Positions 6,078 to 12,493 of a DNA stretch of 23,027 nucleotides are shown one piece after another. The position numbers were made by a program, and so were the translations under genes. The stretch's first letter is position 1. Each line of letters opens with the position of its first letter. Below the pieces are notes generated by a model. It was not told the DNA's origin, made no database searches, and saw nothing but the letters and a program-made list of their open reading frames with translations. This stretch comes from a virus: positions 1 through 23,027 of the IMG/VR virus record IMGVR_UViG_3300046722_000388. One strand, written 5' to 3'.

Positions 6078-6292
6078 GCCTTCTCCCGTGCCATCGTGCG
6101 CATCTTGCGCGCCAGGTCGTCGAACTCGACGGCGAGATGAGCCAGCTGAACCTCGGTCAGGTCGGAGAGATCACTCGTGACCAGGTCGCCGCCACCCTCG
6201 ACTACGCCCGGGAACGCCACGTGGCCGATCCGGAGCTGAACGCCAGTCCGGTAGTCGTACTCGCCGACGAGGTGGACCTCCAGCTTCCTCAC
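6074..6292 (-). CDS. hypothetical protein (72 aa)
   Basis: GTG start at 6292 overlapping the upstream stop as GTGA. An N-terminal strand-rich half (VRKLEVHLVGEYDYRTGVQL, RIGHVAFPGVVEGGGDLVTS) is followed by a helix (LTEVQLAHLAVEFDDLARKM). A ribosome site, GGAGG, sits close to the GTG. No known motif. It sits between an unknown 66-aa gene and the exonuclease in a fully overlapping operon. Confidence 0.7.
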   Translation of the reverse strand: MRKLEVHLVGEYDYRTGVQLRIGHVAFPGVVEGGGDLVTSDLSDLTEVQLAHLAVEFDDLARKMRTMAREKA

Positions 6293-6489
6293 GCCTCCAC
6301 CCCGTACTGCTCCCGGAACAGGGCGACGATCTCGCGCGCGGCGTTCTCCTCGTCGAGCACCACGCTGTTGCCGTCGCCGAGATCCTCGCTCGCCTCGTAG
6401 TTGCCCTGGAGGATGCGCACGATCTCCGCTTCTGGGCCGACCAGCGGGATGAAAGAGCCGCCGTGCGTCGAGGCCCTGACGCCGCTCAC
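6289..6489 (-). CDS. hypothetical protein (66 aa)
   Basis: GTG start at 6489 overlapping the previous stop as GTGA. The sequence starts MSGVRASTHGGSFIPLVGPE and continues with EIVRILQGNYEASEDLGDGN, ending in an acidic helix (EENAAREIVALFREQYG). No membrane or metal motif. Family not recognised. Confidence 0.68.
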   Translation of the reverse strand: MSGVRASTHGGSFIPLVGPEAEIVRILQGNYEASEDLGDGNSVVLDEENAAREIVALFREQYGVEA

Positions 6490-7118
6490 CGGCCGCCACG
6501 CCGCGCGCGGTCCTGGTCCTCGAAGAAGCCGGGGCGCGCCTCCCCGCGGTCCACCAGGGTGCCGAGACGGGCCATCTCGCGGGCGGCGTCAGCACCGGCG
6601 GCCGGGTCGATCGGCGGCAGCTCGGTGAACACGCGCTCCTCCGCGCTCTCCAGCATGCGCACGGCGGCAGCCTCCCAGCCACGCGAGGTGGGGAGCTGGT
6701 CGACGACGAGCAGCATCTGGGGATGCAGGAGGGACATCGCCTGGGCGGCCAAGGTCTGGACCTGACGGCTCTCGGGGGTGCCGCCGACGACGCGCCGCGA
6801 TCCGTAGAGGTTGTCGCCCATCGAGTCGGTGATCAGGGAGACCATGCCGGAGACGGGAATGTGGGTGACGGCGGTGCTGCCGATGGTTGCGGTCACAACG
6901 GGGCCGTAGCTGTCGTCGCCGTAGACGATGTGCGCGCGGTAGTCGGTGCCGTTTGGCTCCAGCGGGATGACCGCGCCGGGATCGCCGGTCTGGTCGGTGA
7001 GCAGGTACTGAGCGGCGTCATCCGCGGACTCGTAGTGCGTCACCTCGCGGCCACCGGCGATACGCTCAACCACGTCGCGGCCGGCCGGTGACAAGCCGAT
7101 GGTGATGATCGGGAGCAT
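6486..7118 (-). CDS. hypothetical protein, operon head (210 aa)
   Basis: This is the first gene after the leftward promoter P4; ATG at 7118 follows GGAAGGGG. The N-terminal half is alpha/beta (LPIITIGLSPAGRDVVERIA, AHIVYGDDSYGPVVTATIGS). A central GMVSLITDSMGDNLYGSRRV and a helical AQAMSLLHPQMLLVVDQL follow. The C-terminus is charged and probably disordered. There is no clear signal peptide; hydrophobic strands suggest a globular fold. I do not recognise it. As head of the unit that includes the exonuclease and metalloprotease it is likely co-expressed with them. Confidence 0.75.
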   Translation of the reverse strand: MLPIITIGLSPAGRDVVERIAGGREVTHYESADDAAQYLLTDQTGDPGAVIPLEPNGTDYRAHIVYGDDSYGPVVTATIGSTAVTHIPVSGMVSLITDSMGDNLYGSRRVVGGTPESRQVQTLAAQAMSLLHPQMLLVVDQLPTSRGWEAAAVRMLESAEERVFTELPPIDPAAGADAAREMARLGTLVDRGEARPGFFEDQDRARRGGR

Positions 7119-7154
7119 GAGGCCCCTTCCAGGGGGTGCGGTACAGGTTGGTCA

Positions 7155-7184
7155 ATCGTACCCCCAGATTAGGGGGAGAGACAA
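7155..7184 (-). promoter_or_regulatory. palindromic promoter/operator site P4 in divergent gap
   Basis: Leftward: -35 TTGTCT (7184-7179), 18-bp spacer with CCCCC-TAATCT-GGGGG, -10 TACGAT (7160-7155, TANNNT). It lies in the 76-bp gap between divergent genes at 7118 and 7195. Its -35 overlaps the ribosome site of the rightward gene, so a protein bound here could affect both directions. Confidence 0.7.
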
Positions 7185-7194
7185 GGAGTATGCC

Positions 7195-7497
7195 ATGGCT
7201 GACACGGCCAAGCGATTCGCCGCCACGCGCGGCCAGAACGGCACTGCCATGGGGAAGCTGTCCAACGCGATGATCGGCGTAGCCGCGGTCATCGACAAGT
7301 GGTGGGACTCGTCGGAGCCCGGCGTCCAGGGCGCCATTCAGCACTTCGAGCAGGGCCTCGCGCGGCTGAAGATGACGGCGCCGGAGGGCTTCGTCTCCGA
7401 TGACGAGGACGACGAGCCGAAGAAGGCAGCGCGTAAGCCGGCTTCGAAGAAGGACGACAGCGAGTCGACCGAGGAAACTCCGGCAGCGACGAGCTAA
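7195..7497 (+). CDS. hypothetical protein with charged tail (100 aa)
   Basis: ATG at 7195 with AAGGAG six bases before it. The N-terminal 65 residues look like a compact helical domain (MGKLSNAMIGVAAVIDKWWD, VQGAIQHFEQGLARLKM). The last third is a low-complexity tail: an acidic DDEDDE run, then Lys/Ala-rich KKAARKPASKKDD, then SESTEETPAATS. The basic stretch could bind nucleic acid, but this is inference. No rightward palindrome-type promoter is clear. A hairpin terminator with a short T-rich tail follows at 7526. Confidence 0.75.
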   Translation: MADTAKRFAATRGQNGTAMGKLSNAMIGVAAVIDKWWDSSEPGVQGAIQHFEQGLARLKMTAPEGFVSDDEDDEPKKAARKPASKKDDSESTEETPAATS

Positions 7498-7525
7498 TCT
7501 GCCCGCGGTGGGAGTCACCAGCGAG

Positions 7526-7555
7526 GGCCCGGGGTTCAGGAGTGCACCCCGGGCC
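7526..7555 (+). terminator. hairpin terminator of the 100-aa gene
   Basis: Perfect 10-bp arms GGCCCGGGGT and ACCCCGGGCC around a 10-nt loop, followed by TTCTTCAT. It sits 28 bp past the stop and just before promoter P5. Confidence 0.75.
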
Positions 7556-7572
7556 TTCTTCATGCCATTCGC

Positions 7573-7601
7573 TTGACACCCCCCATTATGGGGGGATACA
7601 T
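7573..7601 (+). promoter_or_regulatory. palindromic promoter/operator site P5 (near-ideal)
   Basis: Rightward: consensus -35 TTGACA (7573-7578), 17-bp perfect palindrome CCCCCCATTATGGGGGG (7579-7595), then ATACAT (7596-7601), or TACATT as TANNNT. The only rightward copy with near-ideal promoter boxes. Its leader shares TTGG-N8-ACCAAGTCGA with P1. Confidence 0.8.
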
Positions 7602-7641
7602 TGGCGTGGTCACCAAGTCGACCAGCCGCGGAGGGCATCCC

Positions 7642-7839
7642 ATGTACGCAAACGAGCAGGGAATCCGGATCTTCGAGATCGATGACGTGGTCACCGTGGA
7701 CGACGAGACGGTTCAGTGGTCCGTCGACCAGGTCGGCCAGGTTTGGGTCCGGCTCGTGAGCGGTCTGGCAGCCCGGAACGTGCTCCCCGCTGCCCTGACT
7801 CTCGTCGACGCCAACATGGTTGGCCACTCGAACGCCTGA
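7642..7839 (+). CDS. small hypothetical protein (65 aa)
   Basis: ATG at 7642 after GGAGG, 41 bp downstream of promoter P5. The protein is strand-rich and acidic in its first half (IRIFEIDDVVTVDDETVQWS, VDQVGQVWVRLVSG), then hydrophobic (LPAALTLVDANMVG). It is probably a small beta-barrel-like domain. Its terminator hairpin nearly copies the one behind the 57-aa gene at 60-233, but the proteins do not look alike. Function unknown. Confidence 0.75.
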   Translation: MYANEQGIRIFEIDDVVTVDDETVQWSVDQVGQVWVRLVSGLAARNVLPAALTLVDANMVGHSNA

Positions 7840-7844
7840 TCCTC

Positions 7845-7868
7845 GGGGGCGGCCAACCGGTCGCCCCC
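7845..7868 (+). terminator. hairpin terminator, copy of the one at 31-54
   Basis: Arms GGGGGCGGCC and GGTCGCCCCC (one mismatch) enclose AACC. The stop codon and the hairpin, TGATC-(C/T)-TCGGGGGCGGCCA-, are shared almost base for base with the unit at 31-60 read leftward. The next gene follows without a visible promoter, so termination may be partial. Confidence 0.55.
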
Positions 7869-7892
7869 GCGCTCTATCGAAAGGGGCCCGCC

Positions 7893-8126
7893 GTGGCTCT
7901 CACCGTTGGACAGCTGACCAAGAAGCTCGACGAGGTCCGGGCGCTGGTCGGCAGCGATTACCCCGTCGTCTTCCTGTCCGGTCCGCTTGACCCGAACATG
8001 GACATCAACGACCCGAAGCCGGACGCCAAGGACATCGAAGCCGTGGTCCTGATGCACCCGCTCAACGCCGGGACCAAGGACGACGAGAACCACACCCGGG
8101 CCGTCTACCTGATCGCTCTGCCGTAG
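7893..8126 (+). CDS. hypothetical protein (77 aa)
   Basis: GTG start with AAGGGG upstream. It starts MALTVGQLTKKLDEVRALVG, then DYPVVFLSGPLDPNMDINDP, and ends EDNHTRAVYLIALP-like (actual: DDENHTRAVYLIALP). A leading helix followed by strands suggests a small alpha/beta fold. It is the last rightward gene before the convergent terminator at 8154. Family not recognised. Confidence 0.72.
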   Translation: MALTVGQLTKKLDEVRALVGSDYPVVFLSGPLDPNMDINDPKPDAKDIEAVVLMHPLNAGTKDDENHTRAVYLIALP

Positions 8127-8153
8127 ATCTGTCGCGTTTGTGTCGCATCAAGC

Positions 8154-8184
8154 AGAAGGCCCCCGGGGAGACCGGGGGCCTTCT
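8154..8184. terminator. strong bidirectional terminator between convergent operons
   Basis: A perfect 13-bp stem (AGAAGGCCCCCGG against CCGGGGGCCTTCT) with a 5-nt loop lies between the stops of the rightward gene (8126) and the leftward collagen-like gene (8222). It suits both directions, though T-runs are short. Confidence 0.85.
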
Positions 8185-8221
8185 GTCGTACCGGTTACTT
8201 CAACCTCTCGCGCGAGCCATC

Positions 8222-9064
8222 CTAGCTCGTCGGCGGCGCCACGGTCGGTCGCGACGCCGGGTCGCACGCCGCATCCCCGGCGGCGCTCAACGAGTCCGGC
8301 CCCGTCGAGTAGTGGACGACGGACTGGCACGCGCTGCCGTCCGCGGTCCACACGAACTCCTGGCCGGTCACGCTTCGCCCATCGGCGCCCGGTACGCCCT
8401 GGTCGCCCTTCGCTCCCGTGGCGCCCTTGCACGTGCCGTCCGCCTGGTCTCCGCAGTACGAGGCGACCTGGGCGCGCACCTGCTCGTCGGTGGCGTTTGC
8501 GCCCGGCTCCCCCTGGTCACCTTTTGGGCCCTGGCACCGCGCGCTCCCGCACACCGCGGTGACGGCAGCGAGCACCTGCTCCGCGGTCGGGGCCGGGGCA
8601 TCCTTCCCGGCGGCCGGGGGATGGGCGGCGTACACCTGGGCCACCAGGTCCATCACCTCGTTCACGGTGACCGCCTTGCCCGCGATCTGCGAATTCACCA
8701 GGGCCACCACCTGGTCCCGGTCCAGGCCGGAGCTGCCGCCCACCACCGGTGCGGGCTCGCCCTGCACGGCCTGCTTCGCCTTGTCGACGGTCGTCGAACA
8801 GGCGTTCGGGATGGCGCGCAGGTCCGCCCCGAGCTGATCCTGGCGCTTGCACAGCTGGTCCAGGGTCAGCACCGCGGGCGCCGTGTCCTGCTTCACCGCG
8901 GCGGTCTCGTTCTGCGCAGACTGGCCGGTCAGGATCACCGCGATGAACACGCCGGCCATGGCCAGCATGCCCACGATCGCGATGACCGCGAGCACCACCG
9001 TCGACGGCGGCCGCTTCTTGGCCGGCTGGTGGTCGGTCCGGGGAAGATCGTCGAGCACGGTCAT
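8222..9064 (-). CDS. membrane-anchored collagen-like protein
   Basis: The 280 residues have a short basic cytoplasmic N-terminus, one transmembrane helix (about 22-46, VVLAVIAIVGMLAMAGVF) and a large outer part. Two short Gly-X-Y blocks (QGPKGDQGEPGAN, about 178-190, and KGATGAKGDQGVPGADGRS, about 213-231) are separated by a globular piece with paired cysteines. A C-terminal domain follows with VWTADGSACQSVVHYSTG. Type II orientation is expected. Collagen-like repeats form trimers in phage fibres, but this one is tethered to a membrane, so it more likely acts at the host surface or during lysis or assembly. Last gene of the structural operon; ATGA overlap upstream. Confidence 0.75.
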   Translation of the reverse strand: MTVLDDLPRTDHQPAKKRPPSTVVLAVIAIVGMLAMAGVFIAVILTGQSAQNETAAVKQDTAPAVLTLDQLCKRQDQLGADLRAIPNACSTTVDKAKQAVQGEPAPVVGGSSGLDRDQVVALVNSQIAGKAVTVNEVMDLVAQVYAAHPPAAGKDAPAPTAEQVLAAVTAVCGSARCQGPKGDQGEPGANATDEQVRAQVASYCGDQADGTCKGATGAKGDQGVPGADGRSVTGQEFVWTADGSACQSVVHYSTGPDSLSAAGDAACDPASRPTVAPPTS

Positions 9065-9393
9065 TTCACGTCACCCTGCTTCAGCTTCTGGGCGATCTCC
9101 AGCAGATGCTCCAGCTCGCGGTTGTCCGATGTCGACACCTGGCCGCGGAGGTAATCCACCGTTGCCTGTGCCGGGAGTGCCGGCCAAGCGGGGTCCTGGT
9201 CCCAGCCGTTCGTGGCAGCCAGCCGTCGGACCTTGTGGCTCCACTGGAGCATGACAATACCCAGCTCAGAGGCCTCACGGGCGTCGATGGCCTCCTTGTC
9301 CTTGCGCCGGGAGCGCAGGGCCAAGGCGCCGACCACGTAGGTCACCACGGTCAGGGTGATCGATCCCAGGCCACCCAGGAGCGCTAGGTTCAC
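9061..9393 (-). CDS. small membrane protein (110 aa)
   Basis: GTG start at 9393 overlapping the upstream stop as GTGA. One N-terminal transmembrane helix (about 3-25, LLGGLGSITLTVVTYVVGAL) is followed by a basic segment (LRSRRKDKEAIDAREASELG) and a soluble helical domain (WSHKVRRLAATNGWDQDPAW, LEHLLEIAQKLKQG). The position, between another membrane protein and the collagen-like protein, makes a role in lysis or envelope interaction possible, but there is no holin signature I can name. Confidence 0.7.
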   Translation of the reverse strand: MNLALLGGLGSITLTVVTYVVGALALRSRRKDKEAIDAREASELGIVMLQWSHKVRRLAATNGWDQDPAWPALPAQATVDYLRGQVSTSDNRELEHLLEIAQKLKQGDVK

Positions 9394-9800
9394 CGGTCCC
9401 CCTTCGGTTTCACGTCGCGCGAGTAGCTCGCGGCCAAGATCCAATGGACGGCGGCCAGCGAGCAGCACACCACGGGGAGAATGTGCGTTCCCCCATTGGC
9501 CCAGGCCCCGACCTCCAGCACGAACGCGAAACCGAACCAGGCCGATCCGGTCGCGAGGTGGGCGAGGTGCAGGAGCTTGCGCGTCCACAGCGCGGAGACA
9601 AGGAACAGGCCGGTCAGCCCGAACCAGATGATCCAGATAGGCCCGACGGCCGCGAGCTGGAGCACCACCTTCGTGGTGAGCGGGTTACGCGGGTAGGCCA
9701 GGCCGGGGAAAACGTTCATGACGGCCACAACCAGCTGGCCGACGGTCAGCGCCAGGGACTGCTGCCAGCGACCGGCGATGTACGGATGCGTGCCGACCAC
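9390..9800 (-). CDS. multi-pass membrane protein (136 aa)
   Basis: GTG at 9800 with AAAGGGGG upstream. About three to four hydrophobic segments: 16-34, 45-71 (VVLQLAAVGPIWIIWFGLTG), 84-98 and 105-124 (ILPVVCCSLAAVHWILAA), ending in a basic tail (YSRDVKPKGDR). Holins and related small membrane proteins look like this, and it is followed by two further membrane-anchored proteins. No endolysin is next to it, so I do not call it a holin. GTGA overlap with the next gene. Confidence 0.7.
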   Translation of the reverse strand: MVGTHPYIAGRWQQSLALTVGQLVVAVMNVFPGLAYPRNPLTTKVVLQLAAVGPIWIIWFGLTGLFLVSALWTRKLLHLAHLATGSAWFGFAFVLEVGAWANGGTHILPVVCCSLAAVHWILAASYSRDVKPKGDR

Positions 9801-9811
9801 GTCAGCCCCCT

Positions 9812-10039
9812 TTACTTCGCGTGGGCTCTGGCCTTCTTCGCTTCCCAGTCGGCGACCGCGGCGCAAGCCTCCGCCCGCGATCCGGCGTTGACGTTCTGCT
9901 TGCCCGGGAAGTTCGTGTCCCCCGTCGCGCACATGCGCTTCACGACGTTGACCGCGGTGGCAATGGCGCGCGAGGTGGGCATGCCCTTCTCCTCCAAGTG
10001 GACCTTGATCCGCTTGATGAAGCTGGGCAGGCCGCCCAC
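9812..10039 (-). CDS. conserved small phage protein / frameshift extension of the protease
   Basis: Read alone from the GTG at 10039 it gives 75 residues (VGGLPSFIKRIKVHLEEKG, then MCATGDTNFPGKQNVNAGSR, ending ADWEAKKARAHAK). The helical, Lys-rich form with a single conserved-looking Cys resembles small proteins I recall next to capsid proteases in actinophages. The GTG has no ribosome site. The same frame is open and strongly coding for 18 more codons upstream (PAGFEWDGGLTEFNWVDD), back to a slippery CCCTTTC inside the protease. It is therefore probably made, at least in part, as a C-terminal extension of the protease. Confidence 0.65.
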   Translation of the reverse strand: MGGLPSFIKRIKVHLEEKGMPTSRAIATAVNVVKRMCATGDTNFPGKQNVNAGSRAEACAAVADWEAKKARAHAK

Positions 10040-10062
10040 GTCGTCGACCCAGTTGAACTCGG

Positions 10063-12255
10063 TCAGCCCGCCGTCCCACTCGAAGCCGGCGGGAAAGGGC
10101 GCACCACCTCGTCGAGCAGGCCTCCCTGGATGATCTCCAGGCTGAGCGCTTCCTGCTCCGCGGCCAGCTTGTCCGGCGCGTCCTCCGGCGTGCGGGCCCA
10201 GTCACCAAGGAGGTTGCTCAGCTCCGCGGCGACCATCTTCGCGAAGGCCTTCAGGTCCATGCCGTCCGGCCCGAACTCCGCGGCGGGGCGGGTGGCACCG
10301 GCCGCGACGAGCGCCACCTGGCCAACGCCGGACGCGACGCGAGCCCGCGGTACCGGGTAGCCGGGCACGTTGACCGCGAGCACGCCCACCATCTCCAGGC
10401 GACCGCCCACCCCGCGCCAGTCGCCGGACGGCGGCGCGGCCATCAGCTTCGTCAGGTCGACCTCGGACAGCTCAGGGCGAACCCGGCCGGCCACCCAGAT
10501 GCCGTGCCGGTCCTCGCCGGCGGCCAGGTCGGCGGCCACGGTGCCCGTGTTGTCGTAGTGGCTGGTCGTCTCGTCGACGCTGGCCGACAGGCTCGCGTGG
10601 CCGGTGTTCATGGTCAGGTGCCCCACGCCCACGGTGCGCACCTCATCGCCGTCGGCTACGCGCATCGCGCCCGTGTTGAAGTAGGCGTAGTCGGATGCCG
10701 ACTTCGGCGGCGGGGTGCAGCGCTTGGACACGCCGATGTGGCACGTGTTCCAGGTGGCGATGTGGCCGAACACGCGGCCGTCGTCGGTGAAGGTCAGCGG
10801 CGTGGGCTCGCTCAGCCCGGGGTCGGTGAACCAGTCGAGCGGCGGCAGGTCGGCGAGCCCCTTCTTCTTCAGGAACGCGGGCTTCGCCTTCTTCTTCGTG
10901 CCGTCGGCGTTCTCGTCTGCCTCGTCGGCGCCACCGTCCGCGGCGTCCTCGGGGTCGGCCTTCTTCTTCTTGGCGTTCTTCAGGAACGCGGGCGGCAGCG
11001 CCATCTCGCCGGCCAGGCACGGAGAGCAGGTGTCGCCGTACTCGGGGATGGCGATGGACGCGGTGACCGCCTGGACGCCGTGCTGGAGCAGGTACGCCGC
11101 GAGGCCTTCGGGCGTGCGCTGGTCCTCCGGCACCTCGTCGTCGGCGGCGATGGTCGGCCGCTCGCCGTCGATCTCCACGTAGCCGTCGGGGAAGGCGGGG
11201 ATGGCGCACAGCGTGGTGGCCGCGATCTTCGCGTTCGAGACGGTGACGCGGTGGGACTCGGTGCCGTCCTCGGCGTAGGTCACGTCGTCGGTGAAATCGC
11301 CCTCCGACAGGTCCACCGAGTTGCCGGTGAGGTAGCCGCGCCGGGCGTAGTCGCCGCCCTTGCTGTCGCCGTCGACCTCACCGCGGCCCTGCCACACGAA
11401 GGTGCCCTTCGGCAGCGGCTCGCCGGTCTGCTTGGAGACGAACTCCTCGCCGGGGATCTTCCACAGCTCGTTGATCTTGCCGACGACTTCGGCGCCGCTG
11501 TGGCCTCCGTTGCCCGTGTTGACCGTCTGGGCGAACACGCTCAGCGGCGGCTTGCGGAACTCGATGGTGCCCGGCTCCAGGTAGCGCCCGTCGGCGGTCT
11601 CCATGCCTTCGACGGCGAGGCACGGCCAGAACGCCGGCAACCCCTGGGTAGCGGCCTCGCGGTCCTTCGTGGCTTCGGCCATCTCGGTCACTCCTTCGGT
11701 GGCGTAGACGCTGTCGTGATCGTCGCTCGCGATCAGCGGGAAGTCGAAGTGCTGCCCGCCCAGTGCGAGCCGGATCGTGGAGAACGATGCTTCTCCGTCG
11801 GCCGTCGGCAGCACGCCCGGGTCCAGGTCGAACCCGGCGGTGATGTGCGGGAGGTACGGCTCGTGCTGCTCGGGGTAGAGCGCGCCCAGCGCGTCGGCAG
11901 CGAGCCCCGCGGCGCGGCTGGCCAGCATGTCGAGCTGGTCGTCCTCGTCGCCGTCATGGTCACCGGGCTGGAGCGCGGTCACCGTGGCGGGCTTGAAGGC
12001 GCCGGTGGGTCCGCCGTCGCGGTTCCAGATGGCCGTACCGAGGATGCGCACCGACAGCGGCCCGCGATTGAGCGCGAGGGCGGCCACCTGGCTCTTCAGT
12101 GTGTCGACCATGACCGGCGGCAGGTCGGCCACGTCGTCACCGAGGAAGCACAGCGTGCAGTGGATCTCGCTGGCCGGGTCGCCGCCGGGCACCGTGTAGC
12201 GACCGGGGTTGTCCGGGATCAGGGCGATCATGCCGCCGGTCTGCTCGTCAGCCAC
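10063..12255 (-). CDS. 2H phosphoesterase-capsid maturation protease fusion
   Basis: 730 residues in at least three parts. Residues 1-185 are a 2H phosphoesterase (2'-5' RNA ligase-like) domain with both HxT motifs: H32-C-T34 (EIHCTLCFLGD) and H137-I-T139 (YLPHITAGFD). From about 205 (FWPCLAVEGMETADGRYLEP) to about 365 is a region like actinophage capsid maturation proteases. A Lys/acidic low-complexity linker with two PAFLK blocks follows. The C-terminal domain (VFGHIATWNTCHIGVSKRCT; later GIWVAGRVRPELSE and SGDWRGVGGRLEMVGVLAVN) is typical of the same phage family. The GTG at 12255 overlaps the previous gene. An in-frame ATG with ideal AAGGAG exists at codon 192, and a -1 slip site near the end. 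Catalytic protease residues are not certain. Confidence 0.85.
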   Translation of the reverse strand: MADEQTGGMIALIPDNPGRYTVPGGDPASEIHCTLCFLGDDVADLPPVMVDTLKSQVAALALNRGPLSVRILGTAIWNRDGGPTGAFKPATVTALQPGDHDGDEDDQLDMLASRAAGLAADALGALYPEQHEPYLPHITAGFDLDPGVLPTADGEASFSTIRLALGGQHFDFPLIASDDHDSVYATEGVTEMAEATKDREAATQGLPAFWPCLAVEGMETADGRYLEPGTIEFRKPPLSVFAQTVNTGNGGHSGAEVVGKINELWKIPGEEFVSKQTGEPLPKGTFVWQGRGEVDGDSKGGDYARRGYLTGNSVDLSEGDFTDDVTYAEDGTESHRVTVSNAKIAATTLCAIPAFPDGYVEIDGERPTIAADDEVPEDQRTPEGLAAYLLQHGVQAVTASIAIPEYGDTCSPCLAGEMALPPAFLKNAKKKKADPEDAADGGADEADENADGTKKKAKPAFLKKKGLADLPPLDWFTDPGLSEPTPLTFTDDGRVFGHIATWNTCHIGVSKRCTPPPKSASDYAYFNTGAMRVADGDEVRTVGVGHLTMNTGHASLSASVDETTSHYDNTGTVAADLAAGEDRHGIWVAGRVRPELSEVDLTKLMAAPPSGDWRGVGGRLEMVGVLAVNVPGYPVPRARVASGVGQVALVAAGATRPAAEFGPDGMDLKAFAKMVAAELSNLLGDWARTPEDAPDKLAAEQEALSLEIIQGGLLDEVVRPFPPASSGTAG
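10067..10099 (-). promoter_or_regulatory. putative -1 programmed frameshift site
   Basis: The heptamer CCCTTTC (10099-10093) is read C_CCT_TTC in the protease frame, the X_XXY_YYZ form. A 7-bp hairpin (CCCGCCG at 10093-10087 with CGGCGGG at 10073-10067) begins at its last base, just before the zero-frame stop at 10065. Slipping gives 93 more residues to the stop at 9812. The hairpin is closer than the usual 5-9 nt. Confidence 0.55.
11682..11696 (-). promoter_or_regulatory. internal ribosome site and ATG inside the fusion gene
   Basis: AAGGAG (11696-11691) lies 8 nt before an in-frame ATG (codon 192), at the joint between the 2H domain and the protease domain. It could give a protease-only product of about 539 residues. 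Confidence 0.6.
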
Positions 12256-12493
12256 GGCATGCCTCCATCAGGTGCCAGGTGCCGCCGGTCTGGTCGTCCT
12301 CGCCGCGGTTGCACCGGTTGAAGAACATCCCAGTGGGGTTCAGGACAACCAGGTCCAGCGGGTTGTCCGTGTTCCGGCTGTCCGGGTCGCCCGGCCCGGG
12401 GATGCCCACGACGACGGCCGCGCGGCACTGGCTGGTGTACTCGCCACCCGGCGTGCCATAGCTGACGTAGTGGACCATGTCGCCGATCTTCAC
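12248..12493 (-). CDS. conserved phage protein, small beta domain (81 aa)
   Basis: GTG at 12493 overlapping the upstream stop (GTGA). The protein is strand-rich (VKIGDMVHYVSYGTPGGEYT, CRAAVVVGIPG, LDLVVLNPTGMFFNRCNRGE, GTWHLMEACRG). The pattern VHYVSYGTPGGEY...CRAA...VLNPTGMFF...GTWH is one I recognise from actinophage genomes, always without a known function. Paired Cys and His residues might bind a metal. Placed between the DUF6527-like gene and the protease. Confidence 0.75.
   Translation of the reverse strand: MKIGDMVHYVSYGTPGGEYTSQCRAAVVVGIPGPGDPDSRNTDNPLDLVVLNPTGMFFNRCNRGEDDQTGGTWHLMEACRG

Noticed and set aside
9390-9800. Holin call for the multi-pass membrane protein
   Set aside because: Topology and place would allow it, but there is no family signature and no endolysin beside it.
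10063-10107. Sequencing error as the default explanation for the frame change in the protease
   Set aside because: Not excluded, but the exact slippery heptamer in phase with a hairpin right behind it makes a programmed event at least as likely; kept as a finding with this caveat.
10504-12321. 605-residue open frame on the plus strand
   Set aside because: It is exactly antisense to the protease fusion, has no ribosome site, and its protein is an Arg/Gly/Val/His-rich string typical of an antisense shadow in high-GC coding DNA.
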